Source of the DNA: an uncultured Eubacterium sp.
GTDB taxonomy: Bacteria; Bacillota; Clostridia; Lachnospirales; Lachnospiraceae
Length of the DNA: 64,000 nucleotides
Assembly: GCA_947642745.1 (NCBI GenBank)
Contig: CANRTU010000001.1
Coordinates: forward strand, 1-64,000
Direction: 5' to 3'
Below, piece by piece: positions 8,494 through 17,970 of this stretch (its first letter is position 1; every line of letters begins with the position of its first letter). The notes beneath the pieces were generated by a model. That model was not told where the DNA came from. It made no database searches and was given only the letters and a program-made list of their open reading frames with translations. Made by a program: the position numbers and the translations under genes.

Positions 8494-9150
8494 TTACAGT
8501 TTTACCAGTGGTTTATTCAGATATCGTTTCTCGCCAGCCAGCATTACCCCGGCTGTTCTTATAAAAATCCTCATATCCAGCCAGAGACTGAAATGCTCCG
8601 TATAATACACGTCCAGCCTGTACCGGCTGGCCAGTGACAGATAAATATTCCCGCTTACCTGCGCCAGTCCTGTCATACCCGGAAGCATACGCAGACGCTT
8701 CGCTATTTCCCTGTCGTAATCCACAAGTGACTCCATGCGTTCAGGTCTTGGTCCTGCCAGGCTCATATCGCCACACAATACATTCAGAAGTTGTGGTATC
8801 TCATCAATTTTACTCCTTCTCAGAATTCTGCCTACAGCGGTAACCCGTGGGTCGCCCGGCATGACTTCTTTCCCCTTTATCATTTTTCCGGAACCTTCGT
8901 ACATTGTCCGGAATTTAAGAATTTTAAATGGCTTTGCGCCATATCCTGGCCGCTCCTGGACAAAAAATACCGGGCCCGGGGATGTCAGCCTGACTGCCAG
9001 GGCTGCCAGACACCACAAAGGCAGAAACAGTACAAGAATTGCCAGGGAGACAGACACGTCAAACATTCGTTTTATGGCAAGCTGTATTTTGAGCCGCTTT
9101 GGTATCCCGGCCGTCCCTTCTTTCTTCTTTTGATTTACTCTCCGTCCCAT
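8494..9150 (-). CDS. Initiating sugar transferase (bacterial sugar transferase family)
   Basis: A 218-residue membrane-associated phosphoglycosyltransferase of the PglC/WcaJ C-terminal type, which moves a sugar phosphate onto undecaprenyl phosphate to start each repeat unit. Visible features are the KRMFDVSVSLAILVL re-entrant segment, SPGPVFFVQERPG, KFRTM, the catalytic region SKIDEIPQLLNVLCGDMSLAGPRP (quoted in part: DEIPQLLN) and PGMTGLAQVSG. ATG 9150 follows AGGGTG; this makes a 92-bp overlap with the upstream formyltransferase gene, which is long, so a later start such as 9066 is possible. It is the last gene of the polysaccharide operon. Confidence 0.88.
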   Translation of the reverse strand: MGRRVNQKKKEGTAGIPKRLKIQLAIKRMFDVSVSLAILVLFLPLWCLAALAVRLTSPGPVFFVQERPGYGAKPFKILKFRTMYEGSGKMIKGKEVMPGDPRVTAVGRILRRSKIDEIPQLLNVLCGDMSLAGPRPERMESLVDYDREIAKRLRMLPGMTGLAQVSGNIYLSLASRYRLDVYYTEHFSLWLDMRIFIRTAGVMLAGEKRYLNKPLVKL

Positions 9151-9982
9151 TATTTTCACCCTGTTCTATATGATATTCTACTGGTACCAGATATCCGTCC
9201 CTGCAGCGAAAGGAAATGTTTCCCTGTGGCGTATCTGATATTTTTGCTTTCCAGATGACAATCCGTATCCCATCCTTTTCATAAAAAGCTCCGGGATACG
9301 GATGAGTAACCGCACGGACAAGCCGCTCTGCGAAAGCCACTGTCATATCCGCTTTCAGCCTGCCGTCCTCCGGTCGCCTGGCCGGCCATTCTGTAGCGGT
9401 ATCGTCATCCTGCTTTGTCATTACAAGTGTATCATTTACCAGATCCTGCCAATACTTTCCGATCAGCTTTCTGTGTGCCTCTTCCACGGCGCTGTACAGC
9501 TCTGTGGCCGTAATATCCGGCCGCAGCGGTATAACTTCCTGACCAAGTATGTCTCCGGTATCCACACCGTCATCCAGCCGGAACATGGTAACCCCGGTCT
9601 TGTCCAGTCCCTTCAGAATCGCCCAGGGAACCGGAGCCCTGCCCCGTCCCACGGGAAGCAGTGTGGGATGCATCCCGATACAGCCCCTGCCGGGGGCGCA
9701 TAGCAGTTCCTTTTTTACAATCTGGGACCATCCGATAATAAACAGCCAGTCTATTTCGTATTTTTCTACTGTTTCCACAACTATATGCTCATTTACACTG
9801 TTTACTTTCAACAGTGGAATCCTGTGGGCTGCGGCAGTCTCATCCAGATATATACGGCCGGACTTGTTTTTTGCAAGCCCGTCTTTAAGCGTCACAAAAA
9901 ACTCAAATCTGCCTCCTGCTTCATACACTTTTTCAATTACGCCAAGTCCCAGCCGGACACAGGTAATAAATGCAAATTTCAT
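9059..9982 (-). CDS. Formyltransferase-family protein of the polysaccharide locus
   Basis: A 307-residue relative of methionyl-tRNA formyltransferase and sugar N-formyltransferases. ATG 9982 follows GGAG by 11 bases, which is better than the track start. The core motifs are present: HPTLLPVGRGRAPVPW near residue 105 and DDGVDTGDI near 140, giving the catalytic His and Asp. The Asn of the usual N-x-H is Gly here (GCIGMHP), so catalysis may be altered. It neighbours a PIG-L deacetylase, and an N-deacetylation then N-formylation of a sugar amine is a reasonable inference. The C-terminal 30 residues are basic and low-complexity where the gene overlaps the next one. Confidence 0.8.
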   Translation of the reverse strand: MKFAFITCVRLGLGVIEKVYEAGGRFEFFVTLKDGLAKNKSGRIYLDETAAAHRIPLLKVNSVNEHIVVETVEKYEIDWLFIIGWSQIVKKELLCAPGRGCIGMHPTLLPVGRGRAPVPWAILKGLDKTGVTMFRLDDGVDTGDILGQEVIPLRPDITATELYSAVEEAHRKLIGKYWQDLVNDTLVMTKQDDDTATEWPARRPEDGRLKADMTVAFAERLVRAVTHPYPGAFYEKDGIRIVIWKAKISDTPQGNISFRCRDGYLVPVEYHIEQGENNGTESKSKEERRDGRDTKAAQNTACHKTNV

Positions 9983-10014
9983 CTTAATACTAGCTCCATA
10001 CAATCAATAACTGG

Positions 10015-10692
10015 TTATATGCGCCGGAACGCACTTTCAAAAGCTTCTGCGTAACTGCTGCCTGACTGACTGCCACGCCAGGCCGCAAGACCTGTCAGCG
10101 CTTCTCTGCTGCGGGGATGCGGATACTCACGCATGACGCCCCGGTACATGGAAAGCGCTTCTATTTTTTTATGTATGCCTTCTTTGCCGATTTCCACAAA
10201 CGTATTGGGACAAAATCCCCTGGATGAACTGTCCATTCCCCATTCTGTAGCGGAGGGCACTTCCATATAAAGCAATTCCCTGAATGGTTTCATTCCGCTT
10301 TTACGCTGAAACAGACGGACAGCGGCCTGACATGCGAAGGATGTGTGTACATGATCGTTATTCAGATCTGCCGGATGATGGGTAAAAACTGTATCTGCGC
10401 CAGTATCCATAATAGCCTGTTCAATAAACTGTACAAGTTCCAGATGCGGAACCGTATTGAACTGTATATTTGGAAAATCGCCAGAAATCTGGCGCTTTAC
10501 TCCCAGCAGAGCCAGACACTTTCCAGTATCCACAGCCAGTTCCTGATCAGAAGGACGATACGCCCTTGCGTCAGCTTTACCTGAAAGAATACATACACTG
10601 ACTTCTTTTTGTTGCCTGGCCAGTATATGTATGGTCCCTCCCGCACCCAGCACTTCATCATCCGGATGTGCGGCTACAATTAAAAAGGACAT
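10015..10692 (-). CDS. PIG-L family deacetylase
   Basis: A 225-residue zinc-dependent N-deacetylase of the LmbE/PIG-L fold. The zinc and catalytic motif AHPDDEVLGAGG is near residue 8, the second metal histidine is in HHPADLNNDH near 120, and THH precedes it. GAAAGGAG lies before the ATG. Family members remove acetyl groups from N-acetylglucosamine-containing substrates. Its place between a formyltransferase-like gene and a fucosyltransferase-like gene indicates modification of a sugar in the surface polysaccharide. Confidence 0.88.
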   Translation of the reverse strand: MSFLIVAAHPDDEVLGAGGTIHILARQQKEVSVCILSGKADARAYRPSDQELAVDTGKCLALLGVKRQISGDFPNIQFNTVPHLELVQFIEQAIMDTGADTVFTHHPADLNNDHVHTSFACQAAVRLFQRKSGMKPFRELLYMEVPSATEWGMDSSSRGFCPNTFVEIGKEGIHKKIEALSMYRGVMREYPHPRSREALTGLAAWRGSQSGSSYAEAFESAFRRI

Positions 10693-10782
10693 ATTCCCGC
10701 TCCTTTCAAAACAACACCATAATACCTGTCAGCTCCAGATACTGACAGCCTGCCGGAAGCAACATACATACACTGATTTATA

Positions 10783-11751
10783 TCACTTCCTGCAGAGTTT
10801 TCTTACTTTTTTATGTATTCTGCCGCCACGTGTTTCGTTATCTGTATGTACATGTCCTGCTCCGCTGTCTGTTACAATCCAGCCGTCACATGAAAATAAC
10901 TCTGCGGTTCCTGTATACGGCAGATTAGGACAAATAACTACTTTGTCCGGACCAGTATTCAGATATGCTCCCCAGAAACTAAACGTACTGTTTGTTATAA
11001 TATTATGTCTGCACAGGCTCATTAACTGCATATCCCGGAAACTGTTCTTTCCCCTGTTGCCTTTCACAAACGTAATATTTTTATAACCCCGCAGCTCTTT
11101 CTCCGCATATTCCATGTCATCTGTAAACACAAAAAACTGTGCGTCCGGATTACCATGCCTGATAATATAATCCATTGCCCGCCGGTAATAATCCATACCC
11201 GGCGTACGTATCCCGGCAGTCAGGTAATCGCCTCTGCGAATATGCAGGGAAACTGAATTTTCCTGCTGTATCCGCCCGGCATATACCAGATTATGCTCTT
11301 CACACACAGGTGGAAACCGGAACGTCTTTAATATTTCTTCTCTCATATCATCAAAATACCTGTAATTCGCAAATACACCATACAGATAATAAGAATTTTC
11401 AGGTACCAGCGAAAAGAAACGTTCTTCGTATTTTGTAAAATCTGTCTGGGCCAGAAAAGTATTCCGGTATTTTCCCGACAGAGCACCCAGCTTTCTGTAA
11501 CACCGTCTGGCCAGACGCCAGTTTTCTCCCGGAAGACACAAACCGGTCAGTTTTTTTATCTCCCGTGCGGAAGCCTGCTTTTCCTTTATTCCGAAAACAG
11601 CTTCTAATTCATACCCGTTATGGGCCGGTTCAGACACGTTGCTGATATCCAGTTTCAGTTCACAACCCGGATATACACTTTTTATTTTTGACGCAAAGGC
11701 ATATTCAAACATCTGATTGCCCAGACCGCCGCCTATGCTGATAATAATCAC
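10783..11751 (-). CDS. GT11 alpha-1,2-fucosyltransferase-like glycosyltransferase
   Basis: A 322-residue glycosyltransferase. The N-terminal GGGLGNQMFEYAFA and the nucleotide-sugar motif HIRRGDY (near residue 170) are the defining motifs of family GT11, whose members transfer fucose from GDP-fucose to galactose. The start is a GTG preceded by AGGGGAGG and overlaps the flippase stop by four bases. No GDP-fucose synthesis genes are in the window, so the donor must be made elsewhere or the donor sugar differs. Confidence 0.88.
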   Translation of the reverse strand: MIIISIGGGLGNQMFEYAFASKIKSVYPGCELKLDISNVSEPAHNGYELEAVFGIKEKQASAREIKKLTGLCLPGENWRLARRCYRKLGALSGKYRNTFLAQTDFTKYEERFFSLVPENSYYLYGVFANYRYFDDMREEILKTFRFPPVCEEHNLVYAGRIQQENSVSLHIRRGDYLTAGIRTPGMDYYRRAMDYIIRHGNPDAQFFVFTDDMEYAEKELRGYKNITFVKGNRGKNSFRDMQLMSLCRHNIITNSTFSFWGAYLNTGPDKVVICPNLPYTGTAELFSCDGWIVTDSGAGHVHTDNETRGGRIHKKVRKLCRK

Positions 11752-13250
11752 CGCTTACCTCCCCTGAACCGTTTAGTTATTCTCAAAAATCCCACCCATA
11801 CTTTTCTGATCACAGGACATATATCTGACATAAATATCTCATACCGGCATACCCATAAAACACCTGCGTATAATAAAGCTCCGCCGGCACACGACAGAAC
11901 AAATCCCAGCCAGAAAGACATATGTATCTGCCTTAATAATATGCACCAGACCACAATCAGGAAACATCCTGCCACCGGAGGTCCCAGATTTTCTTTCATA
12001 CTCCCGATATTTATTTCCTTTCTGACCCTGAGATACAGCATCAGAAAAATAATAAAGTGGGAAATCAGGGTAGTAACTGCTGCCAGCGCAGCTCCATACC
12101 CGGGAATCAGAAACAGGTTGAGGAAAAAATTTACAACTGCCGCCGCCATACATGCCTGTAAAAAATATTTTTCTCTTTGGGAAGGCAGCATAATTATATT
12201 TCCCAGAAACTGTCCTCCGGCCAGCCCGATCAGATGAGCTGCCATAAGAATGACAAGATACCGGGATGCACAGACATACTCTTTTCCGCCAGCAATATAC
12301 ATAATCTCTTCTGACATAACGATTGTTCCTGTGATACATGGCATTCCCAGACCCATTGTATATTGAAAATTCATCCGCAACAGACTGCTGAGCGCCGGAC
12401 CATCTTTTCCGGCAAAAGCCCTGGATACTTCCGGCAGCATTACCCACATGATAGAACAGACCAGCTGCATAATTGTACTGCTGATCTTTACAGCTGTGCT
12501 GTACAGTCCGGCTTCATAGTCGCCACGCATCATGCCAAGCATTGTGATATCCGTATTCCCAAAAATCGTCTGGGCCAGCAGCATTGCAAACATTGTAAAA
12601 ACTGGTACCCTGTGTTTTTTCCACTTCATGTCCCATGTAAATCTTACCCTGCAGTATTTTTTGCGGTAAAACAGATTCATGATATTTGCGCCACCGCCAG
12701 ATACCAGGGTAAGAACCACAGACCTGATATAATCCTGCGGCTGTCTTACAATCAGAAAAAGAGCCATAAATGAAAACAGCTGGAATATAAAGGTACGTAT
12801 CGTAATATACCGGAAGTCTCCCATTGCGTTATTCATCCAGTCCGCTCCCAGCGTCGTCAGCAAAATCCCGGCACTCTGGATTAATATAAGCGTCTGGTAC
12901 GGCCTCAGACTTTTAAACACGAAAAGCGAAGCCCACAAAAGCAGATATGAAACGGCCGTAGTACAGATATTAATGGAAAAGAGCTGCCCCGCAACAGTGC
13001 CAAACCTGTCGGGATCACCACGGACTGCCGCACATTCACGGATCGCATATGCCGGAAGACCAAGGGAAGCCACCAGCGAAAAGTAGCTGACAAAAGTACT
13101 GCTGAAATGGCATTTTCCGACATATTCCGGAGTAAGCACACGGGATAAATATGGAAATGTAAGCAGAGGAAACACAATTCCCGAACAGGTCTTAATCATA
13201 TTGTACACGGTATTTTTCCTGATATGGTTGTTCACATGGACTGATTTCAT
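11748..13250 (-). CDS. Polysaccharide repeat-unit flippase (Wzx type)
   Basis: A 500-residue protein with about 12-14 hydrophobic segments and the N-terminal pattern KNTVYNMIKTCSGIVFPLLTFPYLSRVL, typical of Wzx/RfbX flippases of the MOP superfamily. It would turn lipid-linked oligosaccharide units across the membrane for polymerisation. It is translationally coupled to the fucosyltransferase-like gene downstream. Together with the EpsG-like gene at 15495 it marks the locus as Wzx/Wzy-dependent. Confidence 0.9.
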   Translation of the reverse strand: MKSVHVNNHIRKNTVYNMIKTCSGIVFPLLTFPYLSRVLTPEYVGKCHFSSTFVSYFSLVASLGLPAYAIRECAAVRGDPDRFGTVAGQLFSINICTTAVSYLLLWASLFVFKSLRPYQTLILIQSAGILLTTLGADWMNNAMGDFRYITIRTFIFQLFSFMALFLIVRQPQDYIRSVVLTLVSGGGANIMNLFYRKKYCRVRFTWDMKWKKHRVPVFTMFAMLLAQTIFGNTDITMLGMMRGDYEAGLYSTAVKISSTIMQLVCSIMWVMLPEVSRAFAGKDGPALSSLLRMNFQYTMGLGMPCITGTIVMSEEIMYIAGGKEYVCASRYLVILMAAHLIGLAGGQFLGNIIMLPSQREKYFLQACMAAAVVNFFLNLFLIPGYGAALAAVTTLISHFIIFLMLYLRVRKEINIGSMKENLGPPVAGCFLIVVWCILLRQIHMSFWLGFVLSCAGGALLYAGVLWVCRYEIFMSDICPVIRKVWVGFLRITKRFRGGKR

Positions 13251-13271
13251 GGACTGACCTGCCTTTTCACT

Positions 13272-14345
13272 TCAGGCATATGCCTGGCTGCGCCACTCAT
13301 ATATCCATTCCAGCCACTGATACTCATGTATTTCATCCGGTTCCAGCATCATCCCTTCTGTCCATTCATTCCAGGCATTGACCAGCACATACTCACATGC
13401 CCTGATCTGATCCATATATTCAAAGAACGTGTCTTTGCATGGCGGGGAGATTACATGTCCCCGTACGGCATAGCGGGGAGTATTGTCCCAGCTGAAAAAG
13501 ACTCCTGGTATCTCATTCCCGGCATAGCTACGGGATCTCATGTACTTATAACATCTCTCACCATCAAATCTGACCAGAAACCTGGTATATCCTGCGTTTG
13601 CCAGCGTCTGTCTGACATTTCTGACCAGACGTTCCAGTGAATACATCGTGTCCTGCCTTATCTGCCGCATACATAAATCCGGCTCCCTGTAATGAAGACA
13701 GGATTCCACACCGGGAATTTCCTCAGACGGACGGATCCCCTGTTTACATATCTGAGCCGTTTCAATCAGATAAATACCGTCAAACCCGCTTTCCCTGCAC
13801 CTTAAGTTAAAATACCCCATCATGGCTTTATAACAGGCAAAATCAGTACGAAACATCATAAATAACGGTTTATTATTTCTTTTCTCATAACGCCTGTCTT
13901 TAAAAAATGGCAGCAGATACTGAAAGTGAGCCTCCCAGTCACTGCTATCCCCATATTCCTGTTTCATCAGTATATCGTTTTTTCCATTCCAGGTCCTGGC
14001 CCAGGAATGATTTGCCCAGCAGAAAAAGAAAGGCTGGTCTATTTCTTTCCAGTTTAATAAATTTTCCGCAGGTTTTTGCAGTAACAGACGTCCGGTAAAA
14101 TAATAGTGATAATATACAAGCCCGTCAATCCGGAACCGTTTCATCAGATCCGTCTGCCATTGCACTACTTTTTTATCCAGCAGATTATAATAATTATCAT
14201 GTAATGGTTTTACCGGCTGTCTGTGTCCGGCATAATAAGAACGGGCATTTTTTGCCGTGGTCCATTCGGTAAACCCCTTTCCCCACCACAGATCGTTTTC
14301 TTTTATTGTATGAAATTGTGGCAGAAACATCGCAAATATTCTCAA
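13272..14345 (-). CDS. WbsX-like glycosyltransferase/GH99-like protein
   Basis: A 357-residue member of the WbsX family found in polysaccharide loci. The N-terminal signature FLPQFHTIKENDLWWGKGFT and the C-terminal YVLVNAWNEWTEGMMLEPD are both clear. I place the start at a TTG (14345): AGAGGTGA lies seven bases upstream, and the family sequence begins right there, whereas the track start at 14438 lies inside the preceding gene. The exact reaction of the family is unsettled; it is usually described as glycosyltransferase or related to GH99 hydrolases. Confidence 0.85.
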   Translation of the reverse strand: MRIFAMFLPQFHTIKENDLWWGKGFTEWTTAKNARSYYAGHRQPVKPLHDNYYNLLDKKVVQWQTDLMKRFRIDGLVYYHYYFTGRLLLQKPAENLLNWKEIDQPFFFCWANHSWARTWNGKNDILMKQEYGDSSDWEAHFQYLLPFFKDRRYEKRNNKPLFMMFRTDFACYKAMMGYFNLRCRESGFDGIYLIETAQICKQGIRPSEEIPGVESCLHYREPDLCMRQIRQDTMYSLERLVRNVRQTLANAGYTRFLVRFDGERCYKYMRSRSYAGNEIPGVFFSWDNTPRYAVRGHVISPPCKDTFFEYMDQIRACEYVLVNAWNEWTEGMMLEPDEIHEYQWLEWIYEWRSQAYA

Positions 14346-14352
14346 CCAGAAA

Positions 14353-15393
14353 TCACCTCTTTCTTTTTCTCCAAATCTTTGCGGGATGATGCTGTCCGCA
14401 AAGTAAAAAACGACTGTATATTTTTTGATACTGTCCATATATTTTCTCAGGTGCGAATCTCCCTGCGTTTCTTACACCTTCTTCAACTAATCGCTGTCTC
14501 AGATCCCTGTCCTTTTCAAGTGTCACAATCGCATTCCTGATACTCTTTATATCATAAGGATCAGCATAAAAGACTGCCCGGCCCCCGATTTCCCGGATAA
14601 TTCCAATATCTCCCGCTATCACAGGCCTTTTCATTACATTCGCTTCCAGTACCGGCAGCCCGTATCCTTCATAAAACGTCGGAAAACATACCACATCACA
14701 ATCCCTGTAGGCTTTTACAACGTCTTCATATGGTATGTCCGTCCGGTTACTATAATCAATATGATACGCTTCCAGTTTCTGAATGTGTTTCTCTTTCAGT
14801 TTACCGATAATATTTAACTTCACATCCAGTCCCCGGACCGCTTCAATAGTACCCATAATATTTTTCCGGTCTGCGGTACCGATCTGCAGCACTGTAAACT
14901 TATTCCGCCCCGTTTTTTCTGCCGGCACCAGACGGTCGTCATAGGAATTATAAATTATTTTCATCCCGCCGGATCTGCATGTCCCAACATGTTCTGTATA
15001 TTCCCTGCATGTCTGTCCGGACACAAACGTAATATAATCCGCAAAATATTTAGACGGGGTAATGCCTGTGGCAATACGCACAAACCGGTATAAAGCGTTA
15101 CGACTGGCATATCTGGTCCCAAGATCGTGATAAGTAATTATCCGCTTACCGCCAGACAGAAACGGTAACAGATAGGCTTCTCCCGGAGATACAATATGAT
15201 AGACAGGCGCCCTTAATGTTCTGGCAAACCTGATATTCTCCCACAGTCCTTTGATTGTTACAGACGCACAGGGACATGTTACAATATCCACATCCAAATA
15301 TCGCTTAATCCGGTTCGCAAATTCTTCAATCGAATTTTCTCCCTCAGGTTTTTTCCTGATAATCAGCAGTGGTTTATGAAACACATTTTTCAT
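14353..15393 (-). CDS. GT4-family glycosyltransferase
   Basis: A 346-residue GT-B glycosyltransferase. The C-terminal half carries FPTFYEGYGLPVLEANVMKR (about residues 245-265), the GT4 nucleotide-sugar and catalytic loop, and a preceding YRDCDVVCF strand. I start at ATG 15393, because GAAAGGGG lies just upstream and the longer track version begins inside a dispersed repeat; ATG 15396 is the alternative. Donor and acceptor sugars are unknown. It belongs to the leftward polysaccharide operon, eight bases before the WbsX-like start. Confidence 0.87.
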   Translation of the reverse strand: MKNVFHKPLLIIRKKPEGENSIEEFANRIKRYLDVDIVTCPCASVTIKGLWENIRFARTLRAPVYHIVSPGEAYLLPFLSGGKRIITYHDLGTRYASRNALYRFVRIATGITPSKYFADYITFVSGQTCREYTEHVGTCRSGGMKIIYNSYDDRLVPAEKTGRNKFTVLQIGTADRKNIMGTIEAVRGLDVKLNIIGKLKEKHIQKLEAYHIDYSNRTDIPYEDVVKAYRDCDVVCFPTFYEGYGLPVLEANVMKRPVIAGDIGIIREIGGRAVFYADPYDIKSIRNAIVTLEKDRDLRQRLVEEGVRNAGRFAPEKIYGQYQKIYSRFLLCGQHHPAKIWRKRKR

Positions 15394-15409
15394 CATAACC
15401 CCTTTCAAT

Positions 15410-15455
15410 AAAAGAGTATCCGGCAAAACAGATACTCTGCCTGCCAGAAGGCAAT
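15410..15455 (+). repeat. Dispersed REP/BOX-like repeat, copy C (degenerate)
   Basis: AAAAGAGTATCCGGC...GATACTCTGCCTGCC keeps the first hairpin of the family (GAGTATC...GATACTC) but not the rest. It separates the EpsG-like gene from the GT4 gene. Confidence 0.6.
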
Positions 15456-15494
15456 TGCTTTATAGAACATAATTTCCTAATTAAGTAAAAAAGA

Positions 15495-16613
15495 TTAATA
15501 AATAAGGTTAATAGAATTGCCCGCATTAAAAAATACATGCCTCATAAAAATATAAGTACAAAGCAGCAGAAAAACAATCAGGCAGGCAAATCTGTTTATT
15601 TTTATATTCTGGTCTTCCAGATTCAGGGAAGCTGACAGAATAACGGACGCCAGCAGCATGGAATTAAATCTGGAAAGAACTGTCATGGAACTGAACGCTA
15701 TGATGCAAAAATAGCCTGAAATAATATAACTGTAGACAGTCAGACGGATTCTCAGATTTGTATGTTCCGTATTCCCCAAAGCTTTTATTCTGTCAATCCC
15801 CCGCAAAGACAGCCACAAAAATGGCGCATACAGTATTAAACGGCGCAATCCTGCCGGTGTACTGCCAGCATAGCTGGATGTCATTTTTAACACCCTGCCC
15901 TGCAGGGAAGGTATAATCACAGCCACAGATTCCGCCAGTCTCACCGGACCGATAACAGATACGATACAGGATAACAAAACCGCTGTTAAAAGAAATATTT
16001 TCGTATAACGTTTTCTTCCTTTGCCTGACCAGCAGATTATCAGTGGCAAAAATCCAATGCATCCGGCAGCATGAAACACAGAAGCGGCCAGCAGTGTAAT
16101 AACTGAGCGGACTATTTTTTTATTTACAATATTTCTGATATTATAAAATACCAGGGCGCAGGCCGTACCATGTCTGATGATGCATATTTCATTCAGAAAA
16201 AAATAGCATGACACATAGACAAACAGTGATAAAAACCTGTACCGTGCATACTGTAAAATCACAGACCGGTATAATACAATCGCTAATGACGCCAGAACCG
16301 CAAACATCACATGATAGGACAAATGAAATGTTTTCACAATACTCCCGATAAGAATCATACCAGGCTCATACCAGGCGTTTAGTATCTGATGGGGGCTGAT
16401 TTCCCTTAGTCCTGGAATTGTTTTAAAATACTGTATGTAATTATTAGTATCAAATGTGGTCTGTTCAGTTTTCATTGCGGCAGTCAGAATCAGAAATATA
16501 CAGATAAAATTAAACCATCTTATTTTATTTTTTTCTGAAACTCTGTCCGTAAAATCCAGACGGACCGATCCCATGGATAGTAAAAAAATAAATACAATCA
16601 AATATACCGACAT
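15495..16613 (-). CDS. EpsG-like polysaccharide polymerase (Wzy type)
   Basis: A 372-residue integral membrane protein with about ten hydrophobic segments. The pattern TFDTNNYIQYF in the first outside loop (about residues 52-62) and the RHGTACALVFYNIR region resemble EpsG/Wzy polymerases, which join repeat units outside the membrane. These proteins diverge rapidly, so the call rests mainly on topology, those short motifs and the position between glycosyltransferases and a flippase. GGAGAG precedes the ATG. Confidence 0.78.
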   Translation of the reverse strand: MSVYLIVFIFLLSMGSVRLDFTDRVSEKNKIRWFNFICIFLILTAAMKTEQTTFDTNNYIQYFKTIPGLREISPHQILNAWYEPGMILIGSIVKTFHLSYHVMFAVLASLAIVLYRSVILQYARYRFLSLFVYVSCYFFLNEICIIRHGTACALVFYNIRNIVNKKIVRSVITLLAASVFHAAGCIGFLPLIICWSGKGRKRYTKIFLLTAVLLSCIVSVIGPVRLAESVAVIIPSLQGRVLKMTSSYAGSTPAGLRRLILYAPFLWLSLRGIDRIKALGNTEHTNLRIRLTVYSYIISGYFCIIAFSSMTVLSRFNSMLLASVILSASLNLEDQNIKINRFACLIVFLLLCTYIFMRHVFFNAGNSINLIY

Positions 16614-16652
16614 ATATCCGCTCTCCGATTTTTCAGGTTTCAGCAGCTCCGG

Positions 16653-17897
16653 TCAGTGGCCAGCCGCATCCGGTTCCCTGCCATACTTAGTCTTATCACA
16701 GAATAAAAACTCAAATAACCCGATATTACTTAATTCTATCCTGTCTTCACTGATCCGCTGCGCTATCCGCAATCTGTCCCGGTACCTGCTCCGTTCCACC
16801 GGATCTGTCATCAGATTCATTCCCCGGACAATTGAGTCTTTGGAAAACGGATTCACATAACAGGCGCATCCTCCCAGTACCTCCGGAACAGATGTCCCAT
16901 ACGCAGCTACAGACGGGCATAGCCGGAGCGCCGCCTCTAAAACAGGCAGGCCAAATCCTTCACTTTTTGAAGTATATAATAAAAACGCCGCATTCTGGTA
17001 CATACGATCCAGCTTCTGGTCATCCACATATGGCATAAAAATAAGATCATGCCGTCTCACTATCCTTTGCAGACGCAGGCATTTTACTATATTTCCTGTG
17101 ATTTCCCGTTCTGTTCCCACAACTATCAGTTTAAGTGGTTTTGGATTATACTCATAATATTTTTTGTATGCGGCCAGTGTCCTGGCCAGATTTTTTTCTT
17201 CCCGGTTTCCACTGACAAACAGCATATATGTATCTGCGCAATCCTGTTTTGTCTGCCCTGCTTTGTCGTGGTTCCATACATTCTGATACTGCAAAAATAC
17301 CGCTGGCAACTCCACTTTCAGACTGGCAAGCATACCCAGTGTATAAGCGGAAACAGTGACCACCGCATCACAATAAGACACATATTTTCTAATCCGGTAT
17401 CTGTACACCAGTCTTTTTACCGGAAGCAGTATGACAGCCTCTGTAAGGGCCATGATTTTTCCACTACAGCTCCTTTTATAAAGAAAATCATACATATCCC
17501 ATTTTGTATCCATTAACCTGAGCCCGTGGATCGTCAGTATCAGCCTTACATTCTGCTGCCTGAGTTTCTTTAACAGCGGATATTCTTTGATTCCCAATAA
17601 TGGCAGAAAGAGAACCGCACCGTTTTCAAAGCGAACACCCTCCAGGGAACGTATTTTTTTAATATGATACACGCCGTCTTTTAATATTTCTTTTTCCAGC
17701 CGGCTGTTGCCTTCATATCCGTCCGGCCACAGTATGACGACCTCATAACAGCATTCTTCTGTTTCCATATACTTTTTCAGATCCGTCAGAAATACTTTCG
17801 TATAATTTGCACCGCCGTGCGCCCGGATTCCTCCCACAGGTACAGAACGTGTATAATCAACATATAATCTCCTGACCGCAGATTTTTTATTTTTCAT
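16653..17897 (-). CDS. GT4-family glycosyltransferase
   Basis: A 414-residue GT-B enzyme. Residues about 290-345 hold MPYVDDQKLDRMYQNAAFLL followed by SKSEGFGLPVLEA, a classic GT4 donor-binding region with the E-x7-E-like spacing. The first half contains acceptor-side strands such as LILTIHGLRLMDTKWDMYDF. GAGG precedes the ATG at 17897. It is one of two clear GT4 enzymes of the locus besides the fused one at 18531. Specificity cannot be read from sequence. Confidence 0.88.
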   Translation of the reverse strand: MKNKKSAVRRLYVDYTRSVPVGGIRAHGGANYTKVFLTDLKKYMETEECCYEVVILWPDGYEGNSRLEKEILKDGVYHIKKIRSLEGVRFENGAVLFLPLLGIKEYPLLKKLRQQNVRLILTIHGLRLMDTKWDMYDFLYKRSCSGKIMALTEAVILLPVKRLVYRYRIRKYVSYCDAVVTVSAYTLGMLASLKVELPAVFLQYQNVWNHDKAGQTKQDCADTYMLFVSGNREEKNLARTLAAYKKYYEYNPKPLKLIVVGTEREITGNIVKCLRLQRIVRRHDLIFMPYVDDQKLDRMYQNAAFLLYTSKSEGFGLPVLEAALRLCPSVAAYGTSVPEVLGGCACYVNPFSKDSIVRGMNLMTDPVERSRYRDRLRIAQRISEDRIELSNIGLFEFLFCDKTKYGREPDAAGH

Positions 17898-17970
17898 ACC
17901 ATGAACCTCATATATGCTTTTGAAACACAGACTGGATAACCATTTATAATTACAGGTACCACTGACTGCT

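Noticed and set aside
11839-12447. 202-residue ORF inside the flippase gene
   Set aside because: Same-strand frame-shifted shadow; Tyr/Arg/Ser-rich with no recognisable fold, while the flippase frame is well supported.
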